The notes under the pieces are model-generated. The model saw nothing but the letters and a program-made list of their open reading frames with translations. It had not been told where the DNA came from and made no database searches. A stretch of 64,000 nt of DNA from Luteimonas saliphila (GTDB lineage Bacteria; Pseudomonadota; Gammaproteobacteria; Xanthomonadales; Xanthomonadaceae): NCBI RefSeq assembly GCF_016774335.1, contig NZ_JAETWA010000019.1, positions 1 to 64,000 on the forward strand. The letters run 5' to 3'. Shown here piece after piece: positions 46,164 to 55,155 of the stretch. The position numbers and the translations under genes were made by a program. How positions within the stretch are numbered: position 1 is the first letter of the stretch; each line of letters opens with the position of its first letter.

Positions 46164-48782
46164 TTACGCCGCCTTTGTCTGGGCCAGGAAATCCTGGGCG
46201 AAGCGCTGCAGCACGCCGCCGGCCTCAAAGATCGACTGCTCCTCGTCCGAATCCAGGCGGCAGGTCACCGGGACCTCGACCGTCTCGCCATCCTTGCGGT
46301 GGATCACCAGCGTCATCGACGAGCCCGGCGAGCGCTCGCCGACCACGTCGAAGGTCTCGCTGCCGTCGATGCCGAGGGTCAGCCGCGTGGTGCCCGGTTC
46401 GAATTCCAGCGGCAGCACGCCCATCCCCACCAGGTTGGTGCGGTGGATGCGCTCGAAGCCCTCGGCGACGATCGCCTCCACGCCCGCCAGGCGCACGCCC
46501 TTGGCCGCCCAGTCGCGCGAACTGCCCTGGCCGTAGTCGGCGCCGGCGACGATCAGCAGCGGCTGGTGTCGCTGCATGTAGGTCTCGATCGCCTCCCACA
46601 TCCGCACCACCTCGCCCTCCGGCTCGATCCGCGCGAGCGAGCCCTGCACCACGTTGCCCCCGGCGTCGCGCACCATCTCGTTGAGCAGCTTCGGGTTGGC
46701 GAAGGTCGCGCGTTGCGCGGTGAGATGGTCGCCGCGATGGGTGGCGTAGGAATTGAAGTCCTCCTCCGGCAGGCCCATCTTCGCCAGGTACTCGCCGGCC
46801 GCGCTGCCGGCCTGGATCGCATTCGAGGGCGAGAGGTGGTCGGTGGTGATGTTGTCGCCGAGCACCGCCAGCGCGCGCATGCCGCGCAGCGTGCGTTCGC
46901 CGGCGAGCGCGCCTTCCCAGTACGGCGGGCGGCGGATGTAGGTGCTCTGCGGGCGCCAGTCGTACAGCGGGCTCACCCGCTCGCCGCTGTCGACCTGCAG
47001 CTTGAACATCGGCCCGTACACCTGACGGTACTGTTCCGGCTTGACGCTGGCCTTGACCACCGCGTCGATCTCGGCGTCGTCCGGCCACAGGTCCTTGAGC
47101 GTGACCGGGTTGCCGTCCGCGTCGAACCCCAGCGCGTCCTTCTCGATGTCGAAGCGGATGGTGCCGGCGATGGCGTATGCGATCACCAGCGGCGGCGAGG
47201 CGAGAAAGGCCTGCTTCGCATAGGGGTGGATGCGGCCATCGAAGTTGCGGTTGCCCGAGAGCACCGCCACCGAGTACAGGTCGCGCTCGATGATCTCCTT
47301 CTGGATCGCCGGGTCCAGCGCACCGCTCATGCCGTTGCAGGTGGTGCAGGCGAAGCCGACGATGCCGAAGCCGAGCCGTTCGAGCTCGCCGAGCAGGCCG
47401 GCTTCCTCCAGGTACAGCTGCACCGCCTTCGAACCCGGCGCGAGCGAGCTCTTGACCCAGGGCTTGCGAACCAGCCCTTTCGCGTTGGCGTTGCGCGCAA
47501 GCAGGCCGGCGGCGATCACGTTGCGCGGATTGGAGGTATTGGTGCAGGAGGTGATCGCGGCGATGATCACCGCGCCGTCGGGCATCAGGCCCTGCGCTTC
47601 GCCGGCCACGCCGGCGTCGCGCTTGGCGGCGTCGGCGATGCCGCGCTCGGCCAGCGCGCTGGTCGGCAGCCGCCGGTGCGGGTTCGACGGACCGGCCATG
47701 TTGCGCACGACCGTCGAGAGATCGAAGTGCAGGGTGCGCTCGTAGCGCGCGTGCGCGAGGTCGTCGGCCCACAGTCCGGCAGCCTTCGCGTAGGTTTCCA
47801 CCAGCGCCACCTGCGCGTCCTCGCGGCCGGTCAGGCGCAAGTAGTCGAGGGTGTTGTCGTCGATGAAGAACATCGCCGCGGTCGCGCCGTACTCGGGCGC
47901 CATGTTCGAGATCGTGGCGCGGTCGCCGACGGTCAGCGCCGCCGCGCCCGGACCGCGGAATTCGAGATAGGCGCCGACCACCTTCTGCTGGCGCAGGAAT
48001 TCAGTCAGCGCCAGCACCACGTCGGTGGCGGTGATGCCCGGCGCGGGCCTGCCGGTGAGTTCGACGCCGATCATGTCCGGCGTGCGCATCCAAGAGGCGC
48101 GGCCGAGCATCACGTTCTCGGCCTCGAGCCCGCCGACGCCGATCGCGATCACGCCCAGCGCATCCACGTGCGGGGTGTGGCTGTCGGTGCCGACGCAGGT
48201 GTCGGGGAAGGCGACGCCGTCCTGCACGTACACCACCGGCGACATCTTCTCCAGGTTGATCTGGTGCATGATCCCGTTGCCCGGCGGGATCACGTCGACG
48301 TTGCGGAACGCGCGCTTCGTCCAGTCGATGAAGTGGAAGCGGTCGGCGTTGCGGCGATCCTCGATCGCGCGGTTGCCGGCGAACGCGTCCGGATCGCTGC
48401 CGCCGCATTCCACCGACAGCGAGTGGTCGACGATCAGCTGCACCGGCACCACGGGATTGACCCGGGCCGGATCGCCGCCTTGGTCGGCGATCGCATCGCG
48501 CAGGCCGGCCAGGTCGACCAGTGCGGTCTGGCCGAGGATGTCGTGGCACACCACGCGCGCCGGGAACCAGGGGAAGTCGAGGTCGCGGCGGCGTTCGACC
48601 AGCTGCACGAGATAGTCGTCGATGCGTTCGGGATCCGCGCGCCGCACGATGTTCTCGGCGTGCACGCGCGCGGTATACGGCAGCGTGGCCCAGGCGCCCG
48701 GGCGGACGGCCTCGACGGCTTCGCGCGCGTCGAACCAGTCGAGCGTGGTACCGGGAAGGGATTTTCGGTGCTGGCTGTTCAT
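46164..48782 (-). CDS. acnD: Fe/S-dependent 2-methylisocitrate dehydratase AcnD
   Basis: This 872-residue aconitase-type enzyme dehydrates 2-methylcitrate. Its 4Fe-4S ligands are in TSCTNTSNPRN and GFACTTCNGMSG. The swivel domain holds GADYGQGSSRDWAAKG. The length and the neighbours prpF, prpC and prpB favour AcnD over housekeeping AcnA. The start MNSQHRKSLPG was chosen because upstream in-frame codons run through a repeat-rich spacer. The gene follows prpC on the same strand, with an inverted-repeat spacer of 162 bp between. Confidence 0.92.
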   Translation of the reverse strand: MNSQHRKSLPGTTLDWFDAREAVEAVRPGAWATLPYTARVHAENIVRRADPERIDDYLVQLVERRRDLDFPWFPARVVCHDILGQTALVDLAGLRDAIADQGGDPARVNPVVPVQLIVDHSLSVECGGSDPDAFAGNRAIEDRRNADRFHFIDWTKRAFRNVDVIPPGNGIMHQINLEKMSPVVYVQDGVAFPDTCVGTDSHTPHVDALGVIAIGVGGLEAENVMLGRASWMRTPDMIGVELTGRPAPGITATDVVLALTEFLRQQKVVGAYLEFRGPGAAALTVGDRATISNMAPEYGATAAMFFIDDNTLDYLRLTGREDAQVALVETYAKAAGLWADDLAHARYERTLHFDLSTVVRNMAGPSNPHRRLPTSALAERGIADAAKRDAGVAGEAQGLMPDGAVIIAAITSCTNTSNPRNVIAAGLLARNANAKGLVRKPWVKSSLAPGSKAVQLYLEEAGLLGELERLGFGIVGFACTTCNGMSGALDPAIQKEIIERDLYSVAVLSGNRNFDGRIHPYAKQAFLASPPLVIAYAIAGTIRFDIEKDALGFDADGNPVTLKDLWPDDAEIDAVVKASVKPEQYRQVYGPMFKLQVDSGERVSPLYDWRPQSTYIRRPPYWEGALAGERTLRGMRALAVLGDNITTDHLSPSNAIQAGSAAGEYLAKMGLPEEDFNSYATHRGDHLTAQRATFANPKLLNEMVRDAGGNVVQGSLARIEPEGEVVRMWEAIETYMQRHQPLLIVAGADYGQGSSRDWAAKGVRLAGVEAIVAEGFERIHRTNLVGMGVLPLEFEPGTTRLTLGIDGSETFDVVGERSPGSSMTLVIHRKDGETVEVPVTCRLDSDEEQSIFEAGGVLQRFAQDFLAQTKAA

Positions 48783-48796
48783 GGCTGGCTTGATGC

Positions 48797-48936
48797 GGGG
48801 AATAGGGAATGGGGAATAGGGAATGGAGAGCGGGAAGCGTGATGCTCCGCTGGACATGCACCTCGGCTCCAGTGCGGACTTGCGTGGGGAATCCGGCGCA
48901 TTCCTGCTATTCCCGATTCCCCATTCCCGATTCCCT
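48797..48936. repeat. Inverted GGGAATAGGGAATGG / CCATTCCCGATTCCC repeat between prpC and acnD
   Basis: Bases 48797-48825 are a run of GGGAATAGG/GGGAATGG units, and bases 48901-48936 are the complementary run of ATTCCC/GATTCCC units. They could form a long hairpin in the prpC-acnD message, with a loop of about 75 bases. The type is widespread in Xanthomonadaceae spacers. It might damp or stabilise the upstream message. Confidence 0.75.
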
Positions 48937-48944
48937 GCGAGCGC

Positions 48945-50099
48945 TCAGCGCTCGCCGATCGGCACGTAGGTCCGGTCTTCCGGACCGGTGTAGTTCGCGC
49001 TCGGGCGGATGATCTTGCCGTCGATGCGCTGTTCGATCACGTGCGCGCTCCAGCCGCTGGTGCGCGAGATCACGAACAGCGGCGTGAACATCGCCGTCGG
49101 CACGCCCATCATGTGGTAGCTCACCGCGCTGAACCAGTCGAGGTTCGGGAACATCTTCTTGATGTCCCACATCACCGTCTCCAGGCGCTCGGCGATGTCG
49201 TACATCTTCGTGCTGCCGGCTTCCTCGGACAGGTCCTTCGCCACCTGCTTGATCACCTGGTTGCGCGGATCGGACACGGTGTAGACCGGATGGCCGAAGC
49301 CGATCACCACTTCCTTGCGCTCGACCCGCGCGCGGATGTCGGCCTCGGCCTCGTCGGGCGTGTCGTAGCGCTTCTGGATCTCGAACGCGACCTCGTTGGC
49401 CCCGCCGTGCTTCGGCCCGCGCAGCGCGCCGATCGCGCCGCAGATCGCGCTGTACATGTCGCTGCCGGTGCCGGCGATGACGCGTCCGGCGAAGGTCGAG
49501 GCGTTGAACTCGTGCTCGGCGTACAGGATCAGCGAGGTGTGCATCGCCCGCACCCAGCTGTCCTTCGGCGGATGGCCGTGCAACAGGTGCAGGAAGTGGC
49601 CGCCGATGGAATCGTCGTCGGTCTCGACGTCGATGACGCGGCCGTTGTGGCTCCAGTGGTACCAGTACAGCAGCATCGAGCCGAGCGAGGCCATCAGCCT
49701 GTCGGCGATGTCGCGCGCGCCCGGATGGTTGTGGTCGTCCTTTTCCGGCAGCACGCAGCCCAGCACCGACACGCCGGTGCGCATCACGTCCATCGGGTGC
49801 GCCGAGGCCGGCAGCTCCTCCAGCGCGGCCTTGACCGCGGCCGGCAGCCCGCGCAGCGACTTCAGCTTCGCCTTGTAGCCGCGCAGCTCGGCCGCGCTCG
49901 GTAGCTTGCCGTGCACCAGCAGGTAGGCGATCTCCTCGAACTCGGCGGTCTGCGCGAAGTCGAGGATGTCGTAGCCGCGATAGGCCAGGTCGTTGCCGGT
50001 GCGGCCGACCGTGCACAGCGCGGTGTTGCCGGCGGCGGTGCCGGACAGGGCCACCGACTTCTTCGGCTTGAACGGCGTGGCGGGATGGGCTTGGCTCAT
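48945..50099 (-). CDS. prpC: 2-methylcitrate synthase
   Basis: This 384-residue citrate-synthase-fold enzyme condenses propionyl-CoA with oxaloacetate. The conserved His are at 196 (AEHEFN) and 231 (KHGGAN), [14 protein letters not shown] follows, and the catalytic Asp is in [26 protein letters not shown] near the N-terminus is typical of PrpC rather than GltA. The ATG lies 193 bp downstream of the prpB stop, and no gene lies in that gap. Confidence 0.93.
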   Translation of the reverse strand: MSQAHPATPFKPKKSVALSGTAAGNTALCTVGRTGNDLAYRGYDILDFAQTAEFEEIAYLLVHGKLPSAAELRGYKAKLKSLRGLPAAVKAALEELPASAHPMDVMRTGVSVLGCVLPEKDDHNHPGARDIADRLMASLGSMLLYWYHWSHNGRVIDVETDDDSIGGHFLHLLHGHPPKDSWVRAMHTSLILYAEHEFNASTFAGRVIAGTGSDMYSAICGAIGALRGPKHGGANEVAFEIQKRYDTPDEAEADIRARVERKEVVIGFGHPVYTVSDPRNQVIKQVAKDLSEEAGSTKMYDIAERLETVMWDIKKMFPNLDWFSAVSYHMMGVPTAMFTPLFVISRTSGWSAHVIEQRIDGKIIRPSANYTGPEDRTYVPIGER

Positions 50100-50292
50100 G
50101 GGATGCTCCTGGGACGGCCTGTGTGCGTTGTGTTCGGTGGCGGCGATGTCCGCTTGCCGCGGGGCGCTGCGTTGGAATGGAGGAAGCGGCCCGCGGGCCG
50201 CGCCGCAACGTGCCGGAGGGCACCGGGCACGGCCCCCGTCGTGTCCGGCCCGCCGGCCGACCATTCGCCCTCGCGCGTCGTTCGCGTGGCGC

Positions 50293-51192
50293 TCATTGCT
50301 TCCGGAACAGCGCGTCGAGCTTGCGTTCGAAGGCGTGGTAGCCGATGCGCTCGTACAGCTCCTCGCGCGTCTGCATCATCCCGACCACGGCCTGCTGGTG
50401 GCCGTCGCGGCGGATCGCCTCGTACACCGTCTCGGCGGCCTTGTTCATGGCGCGGAACGCCGACAGCGGGTAGAGCTGGATCGCCACGCCGGCCGAGGCC
50501 AGTTCCTCGCGCGTGAACAGCGGCGTCGCGCCGAACTCGGTGATGTTGGCCAGCACCGGCACCTCGACCGCATCCACGAACCGGCGGTAGGTCTCGAGGT
50601 CGTACGCAGCCTCGGCGAAGATGCCGTCGGCGCCCGCTTCCACACAGGCGATGGCGCGTTCGATCGCGGCGTCCACGCCGTCGACCTGGATCGCATCGGT
50701 GCGCGCGATCAGGAAGAAGTCCGCATCGGTCTTCGCATCGGCTGCGGCCTTGACCCGGTCGACCATCTCGCCCTGCGACACGATCTCCTTGCCCGGGCGA
50801 TGGCCGCAGCGCTTGGCGCCGACCTGGTCCTCGATGTGGCAGGCGGCCGCACCGGCCTTGATCAGCGACTTGACGGTGCGCTCGATGTTGAAGGCGCTGG
50901 GGCCGAAGCCGGTGTCGATGTCGACCAGCAGCGGCAGCGCGCAGACATCGGTGATGCGGCGCACATCGATCAGCACATCCTCGAGCGTGTTGATGCCCAG
51001 GTCGGGCAGGCCCAGCGAACCCGCGGCGACACCACCGCCGGACAGGTAGATGGCGCGATAACCGGCCCGCTGCGCGAGCAGGGCGTGGTTGGCGTTGATC
51101 GCGCCGACCACCTGCAGCGGCGACTCGGCGGCGAGGGCGGCGCGGAACCGGGCGCCCGGTGACGCGGGGACGGCGGCGGGATCGTGGCTCAT
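50293..51192 (-). CDS. prpB: 2-methylisocitrate lyase
   Basis: This 299-residue enzyme splits 2-methylisocitrate to succinate and pyruvate. It has the lyase motif KRCGH (residues 127-131, active Cys129), metal-binding DIDTGFG near 91, and the ICL/PEPM fold length. The ATG in GTGGCTCAT context is preferred; a longer open frame exists upstream but would run into the operator. It is the first gene of the prp group and reads away from the HTH-citrate synthase gene. Confidence 0.94.
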   Translation of the reverse strand: MSHDPAAVPASPGARFRAALAAESPLQVVGAINANHALLAQRAGYRAIYLSGGGVAAGSLGLPDLGINTLEDVLIDVRRITDVCALPLLVDIDTGFGPSAFNIERTVKSLIKAGAAACHIEDQVGAKRCGHRPGKEIVSQGEMVDRVKAAADAKTDADFFLIARTDAIQVDGVDAAIERAIACVEAGADGIFAEAAYDLETYRRFVDAVEVPVLANITEFGATPLFTREELASAGVAIQLYPLSAFRAMNKAAETVYEAIRRDGHQQAVVGMMQTREELYERIGYHAFERKLDALFRKQ

Positions 51193-51252
51193 CGGCGTGG
51201 CGTCTGGCGGCGGGGATTCCCGGATGCCACGCAATGTGGCACTCTTCCTCGG

Positions 51253-51281
51253 GTTGATCAATCTTGATCGGACAGATCAAC
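51253..51281. promoter_or_regulatory. Candidate operator between prpB and the HTH-citrate synthase gene
   Basis: Three half-sites lie within 29 bp: GTTGATC (51253-51259), CTTGATC (51263-51269) and the inverted GATCAAC (51275-51281). The outer pair makes a perfect seven-base inverted repeat. The site is centred in the 111-bp gap between the divergent genes, 61 bp from prpB and 23 bp from the regulator-like gene, well placed for control of both. Confidence 0.65.
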
Positions 51282-51303
51282 CTGTCTTCCGACGAGCCTG
51301 CCG

Positions 51304-52548
51304 ATGCACACGCCTGCCGACGCCGAGCTGATCCCCGCCCCCGAGGCCTGCGCCCTGCTCGGGATCAGCGCGTCGACGCTGTACGCCTACGTCAGCCGCG
51401 GCCTGATCGAATCGCGGCCGGGCCCCGACCATCGCAGCCGGGTCTACCTGCGCCGCGACGTCGAGCGCCTGGCCCAGCGCAAGCAGGCCGGGCGCGGGGC
51501 GGCGCGCGGGGCGGCGCAGAGCCTCGACCGCGGGCTGCCGGTAATGGAAACCGCGATCTCGCTGATCCGCCCCGACGGGCCCTGCTACCGCGGCCGCCCC
51601 GCGGTGGCGCTGGTCCGCGCCGGGGCCACGCTGGAGGATGCCGCGCGCCTGCTGTGGGACTGCGGCGAGCTCGATCCCTTCGACCCGCCGCCAGCGATCG
51701 GCTGGCCGGCGCGGGTGGCGCCGCTGGCCACCGACGCGACGCTGCCGCCGCTGGAACGCGCGATGGCGGCGATCCCGCTGCTGGCCGTCGACCAGCGCCA
51801 CACCCTCAACGCCGCGCCGGCGATCAAGCGCCGCATCGCCGCCACCCTGCTGCGCCAGAACGCCGCGCTGCTGGTGGCCGGCACGCCCGATGCGCGCCCG
51901 GTGCACCAGCTGCTGGCCGATGCCTGGCGACCGGGCGATGCCGGATTCGTCGAGCTCGTCCGCGCCGCGCTGGTGCTGTGCGCCGACCATGAACTCAACG
52001 TCTCCGCCTTCGCCGCGCGCGTGGTCGCGTCCACCGGCGCGCACCTGCACGCCACCGTCTGCGCCGGCCTGGCCGCGCTGTCCGGACCACGCCATGGCGG
52101 CGCCACCGCGCGCGCGTACGCCCTGCTCGCAGATGGCGCCGAGGCACGCTCGCCCGGGGCCCTGGTCCACGAACGCTGGCAGCGCGGCGACGAACTCCCC
52201 GGCTTCCACCACGTGCTCTATCCCGATGGCGACCCGCGTGGCGCGGAACTGCTGGCGATGCTGCGAGCGCGCTGCGCGGGCAACCCGCGCATGGCCGAGG
52301 TCGAGGCCCTGGTCGCCGCCGCGGCCGACACCAGTGGCCGGCTGCCCAACATCGACGGCATGCTCGCCGCGCTCTGCCATGTGCACGGACTCGGCCCGGC
52401 GCCGGCCCTGGTCCTGTTCGCCGCCGGCCGCCTGGCGGGTTGGCTCGCCCACGCCCAGGAGCAGCAGGACCGCGGCCGCCTGATCCGGCCTCGCGCGCAG
52501 TATGTCGGGGTGGTGCCGGAGCCGGCGGACGACCCGCCGCCGGGCTGA
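51304..52548 (+). CDS. Citrate synthase fused to an N-terminal MerR/excisionase-type DNA-binding domain
   Basis: This 414-residue protein has an HTH domain at about 8-60 (IPAPEACALLGISASTLYAYV, SRVYLRRDVERLA) and a citrate synthase domain at 75-400. Key positions survive: H229 in ADHELN, H264 in GPRHGGA, FHHVLY with DPR where GFGHxxY-DPR is usual, and D351 in NIDGML. It diverges from prpB across 111 bp that hold a clear inverted repeat. It may be a regulator that senses oxaloacetate, propionyl-CoA or methylcitrate, or an active synthase that also binds DNA. Similar fusions exist in databases as citrate synthase family proteins; no role for them is known to me. Confidence 0.85.
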   Translation: MHTPADAELIPAPEACALLGISASTLYAYVSRGLIESRPGPDHRSRVYLRRDVERLAQRKQAGRGAARGAAQSLDRGLPVMETAISLIRPDGPCYRGRPAVALVRAGATLEDAARLLWDCGELDPFDPPPAIGWPARVAPLATDATLPPLERAMAAIPLLAVDQRHTLNAAPAIKRRIAATLLRQNAALLVAGTPDARPVHQLLADAWRPGDAGFVELVRAALVLCADHELNVSAFAARVVASTGAHLHATVCAGLAALSGPRHGGATARAYALLADGAEARSPGALVHERWQRGDELPGFHHVLYPDGDPRGAELLAMLRARCAGNPRMAEVEALVAAAADTSGRLPNIDGMLAALCHVHGLGPAPALVLFAAGRLAGWLAHAQEQQDRGRLIRPRAQYVGVVPEPADDPPPG

Positions 52549-52819
52549 CCGGGAGGCCGGCGGGCCGAGACTTCCAGCCTGGTCGCCTCGTCGCTCTGCA
52601 ACCAGCCCCCGCCCGAGCTCGGCGCCGTCCTGGGCCATCGGCGGACCCCACCTGGGCCGGTTGCCGCGTATCACCCGGGCCCCGCACACCCCCACCATCG
52701 GCACACTTACCCGCGCCGGCATTCCTGTACCTTCCGGTTCAGTGACTCCGGCCCGGTTCAGCCGCCATTGGCGATCCTGTCGCGCTTGCCGGTCCCGACC
52801 GGCCTCCTCGTTGTCCCCC

Positions 52820-53614
52820 ATGTCCATCGACGCCAACGACGCTCCCGCCGTGCGCCTTGCCGGGGTCCGCCTGGACCGCGGTACGCGCACCATCCTGTCC
52901 GGCCTCGACCTCGAGGTGCCGCGCGGCAGCGTGACCGCGGTGCTCGGGCCCTCGGGCTGCGGCAAGTCGACCCTGCTCGCCGCGCTGACCGGCGAACTGG
53001 TGCCGGCCGCGGGGACCGTCGAGGTGCTGGGACGGCCGGTGCCCAGGCGCCAGCGCGAGCTGCTGGAACTGCGCAAGTCCATCGGCGTGCTGCTGCAGGG
53101 CAACGGCCTGCTCACCGACCTCACCGCCGCCGAGAACATCGCCCTGCCGCTGCGCACCCACACCCGGCTGCCGCGCGCGGTGATCGACCGGCTGGTGGAG
53201 ATGAAGCTGCATGCGGTGGGCCTGCGCGCCGCCGGCGACGCCTATCCGCGCGAGCTGTCCGGCGGCATGGCGCGCCGGGTCGCGCTGGCGCGCGCGATCG
53301 CGCTCGACCCGCCGCTGATGATCTACGACGAACCGCTGACCGGCCTCGACCCGATCGCCACGGGCGTGATCATCAACCTGATATCCGAACTCAACGACCG
53401 CCTCGGCCTGACCAGCATCATCGTCACCCACCACGTGCACGAGACCCTGCCGATCGCCGACCGCGCGGTGGTGATGGCCAACGGCGGCGTGGTCTACTCC
53501 GGCACGCCCGACGAACTCCGGGCCAGCGACGATCCGCTGGTGCAGCAGTTCCTGCAGGGCAAGCCGGATGGTCCGATCGCGTTCGACAGCAGCCCGCACC
53601 GGGAGGCGGCGTGA
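52820..53614 (+). CDS. mlaF: Mla phospholipid transport ATP-binding protein
   Basis: This 264-residue ABC ATPase powers lipid transfer between the outer and inner membranes. Walker A is GPSGCGKST (about 43-51), the Q-loop is in GVLLQGNGLLTDL, the signature is ELSGGMARRVALARAIA, Walker B ends MIYDEP, and THHVHE has the switch His. ELSGGMARR rather than LSGGQ is usual in MlaF. It overlaps mlaE by one base. The segment upstream (52549-52819) shows no other gene. Confidence 0.94.
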   Translation: MSIDANDAPAVRLAGVRLDRGTRTILSGLDLEVPRGSVTAVLGPSGCGKSTLLAALTGELVPAAGTVEVLGRPVPRRQRELLELRKSIGVLLQGNGLLTDLTAAENIALPLRTHTRLPRAVIDRLVEMKLHAVGLRAAGDAYPRELSGGMARRVALARAIALDPPLMIYDEPLTGLDPIATGVIINLISELNDRLGLTSIIVTHHVHETLPIADRAVVMANGGVVYSGTPDELRASDDPLVQQFLQGKPDGPIAFDSSPHREAA

Positions 53615-54363
53615 TGGCGCTCGCCGAATCCATCCGCTCGGTCGGGCGCGGCGGACTGTTCTCGCTGTCGGTGCTGCGCGCGTCGAAGCCCACGGCCGAC
53701 TTCTTCGCCGAGCTCGTCCGCGAGATCTACAAGGTGGGCGCGCGCTCGCTGCCGATCATCGCGGTCGGCGGCGCCTTCGTCGGCCTGTCGCTGACACTGC
53801 TCGGGTTCCGCGCCCTCGAGACCTACGGGGCCAGCAACCAGGTCAGCGTGCTGATCGGGCTGGGCCTGTACCGCGAACTGGCGCCGGTGCTGACCGCGCT
53901 GCTGTTCGTCGGCCGCGCCGGCTCGTCGATCGCCGCCGAGCTGGGCCTGATGCGCGCCACCGACCAGATCACCGCGCTCGGGCTGATGGGCATCGACCCG
54001 GTGGCCAAGGCGGTCGCGCCGCGCTTCTGGGCGGCGGTGCTGACCGTGCCGCTGCTGGTCGGCTTCTTCGCCAGCTTCGCGATCGCCGCCAGCTGGTTCC
54101 AGGCGGTGCAGGTGCTGGGCATCGACAACGGCATGTTCTGGCAGACGATGAAGGACTCGGTCGACTTCCGCGACGACTTCGTGCCCGCGTTCGTCAAGGC
54201 GGCCGTGTTCGGCGGCACCGCGGCGCTGGTGGCCTCGTACGTGGGCTATCACGCCGAGCCGACGATCGAAGGCACTTCGGTCGCCACCACGCGCGCAGTG
54301 GTCAACGCCTCGCTGCTGGTGCTGATGTTCAACTTCGTGCTGTCGGCGTTCCTGTTCCGATAG
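53614..54363 (+). CDS. mlaE: Mla phospholipid transport permease
   Basis: This 249-residue inner-membrane permease pairs with MlaF. The MlaE family pattern is seen in VGARSLPIIAVGGAFVGLSL and ELAPVLTALLFVGRAGSSIAAELGLMRATDQ (quoted in part), with five to six hydrophobic helices. It is separated from mlaD by 234 bp that hold a VNTR and a palindrome, an unusual interruption for this operon. Confidence 0.94.
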   Translation: MALAESIRSVGRGGLFSLSVLRASKPTADFFAELVREIYKVGARSLPIIAVGGAFVGLSLTLLGFRALETYGASNQVSVLIGLGLYRELAPVLTALLFVGRAGSSIAAELGLMRATDQITALGLMGIDPVAKAVAPRFWAAVLTVPLLVGFFASFAIAASWFQAVQVLGIDNGMFWQTMKDSVDFRDDFVPAFVKAAVFGGTAALVASYVGYHAEPTIEGTSVATTRAVVNASLLVLMFNFVLSAFLFR

Positions 54364-54374
54364 CCGGAGAGCGG

Positions 54375-54434
54375 CCCATCCCGGTTCATTCATGCCCATC
54401 TTGATTCGTTCACACCCATCGCGGTTCATTCAGA
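54375..54434 (+). repeat. Three 20-bp tandem repeats between mlaE and mlaD
   Basis: The units CCCATCCCGGTTCATTCATG, CCCATCTTGATTCGTTCACA and CCCATCGCGGTTCATTCAGA follow one another without gap. Confidence 0.75.
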
Positions 54435-54481
54435 CGAGCCCCCAGACAATGCCAATTCGCCGCCACCTCGCCACCTGCCGC

Positions 54482-54557
54482 TGTCATCCCGAGCGCAGCG
54501 AGGGATCTGGTTTTCCGCAACAGCATGGGCAGATCCCTCGCTGCGCCCGGGATGACA
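54482..54557. repeat. Palindromic repeat family B within the mla operon
   Basis: The arms TGTCATCCCGAGCGCAGCGA and the inverted arm ending GCGCCCGGGATGACA form a 76-bp element that ends about 40 bp before mlaD. In the mla message it would make a strong hairpin. Confidence 0.88.
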
Positions 54558-54597
54558 GGTCCGTGCGGGACGACCGCAAGGATCCGGAGATCCACTC

Positions 54598-55155
54598 ATG
54601 AGCACCCGCGGACCCCGTCTCGAATTCGCCGTCGGCGCCTTCCTGGTGCTGGCGCTGGGCTCGCTGCTGGTACTGGCGATCGCCTCCACCAACGGCAAGT
54701 TCGGTTTCGCCCGCGACAGTTACGAGCTGGTCGCGCGTTTCACCCAGGTCGGCCAGCTGCGACCGAACGCGCCGGTCAAGATCGGCGGCGTGACCGTCGG
54801 CCGGGTGGCGCGGATCGACCTCGATCCGCTGAAGTTCGATTCCATCGTCACCCTGGCCATCGACAGCCGCTTCGCCGAGATCCCGCTCGACACCTCGGCC
54901 GGCATCCTCACCGGCGGCCTGCTCGGCGAGAGCTACGTCGGCCTGCAGCCCGGCGGCGACATGGAGTCGTTGCAACCCGGCGAGGAGATCGCATTCACCA
55001 CGCCCGCCGTCGACCTGATGCAGATGGTCGGCAAGTACATGTTCAGCGGCGGCGGCGACGACGCGCCGCCTCCGCCCCCCCCGCCCGGCGATGCTGCGCA
55101 GCCCGCCGCCGCGCCCCCCGCGACACCCGCTCCCGAAGAAGGAACGACCCCATGA
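54598..55155 (+). CDS. mlaD: Mla periplasmic lipid-binding MCE protein
   Basis: This 185-residue protein has one N-terminal transmembrane helix (about 8-28) and one MCE domain (about 38-115; APVKIGGVTVGRVARIDLD, GILTGGLLGESYVGL). The tail after 150 is Pro/Ala-rich with a run of seven Pro. MlaD forms a hexamer on the MlaFE permease. The start follows CCGGAGATCCACTC. The stop overlaps mlaC as ATGA. Confidence 0.93.
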   Translation: MSTRGPRLEFAVGAFLVLALGSLLVLAIASTNGKFGFARDSYELVARFTQVGQLRPNAPVKIGGVTVGRVARIDLDPLKFDSIVTLAIDSRFAEIPLDTSAGILTGGLLGESYVGLQPGGDMESLQPGEEIAFTTPAVDLMQMVGKYMFSGGGDDAPPPPPPPGDAAQPAAAPPATPAPEEGTTP

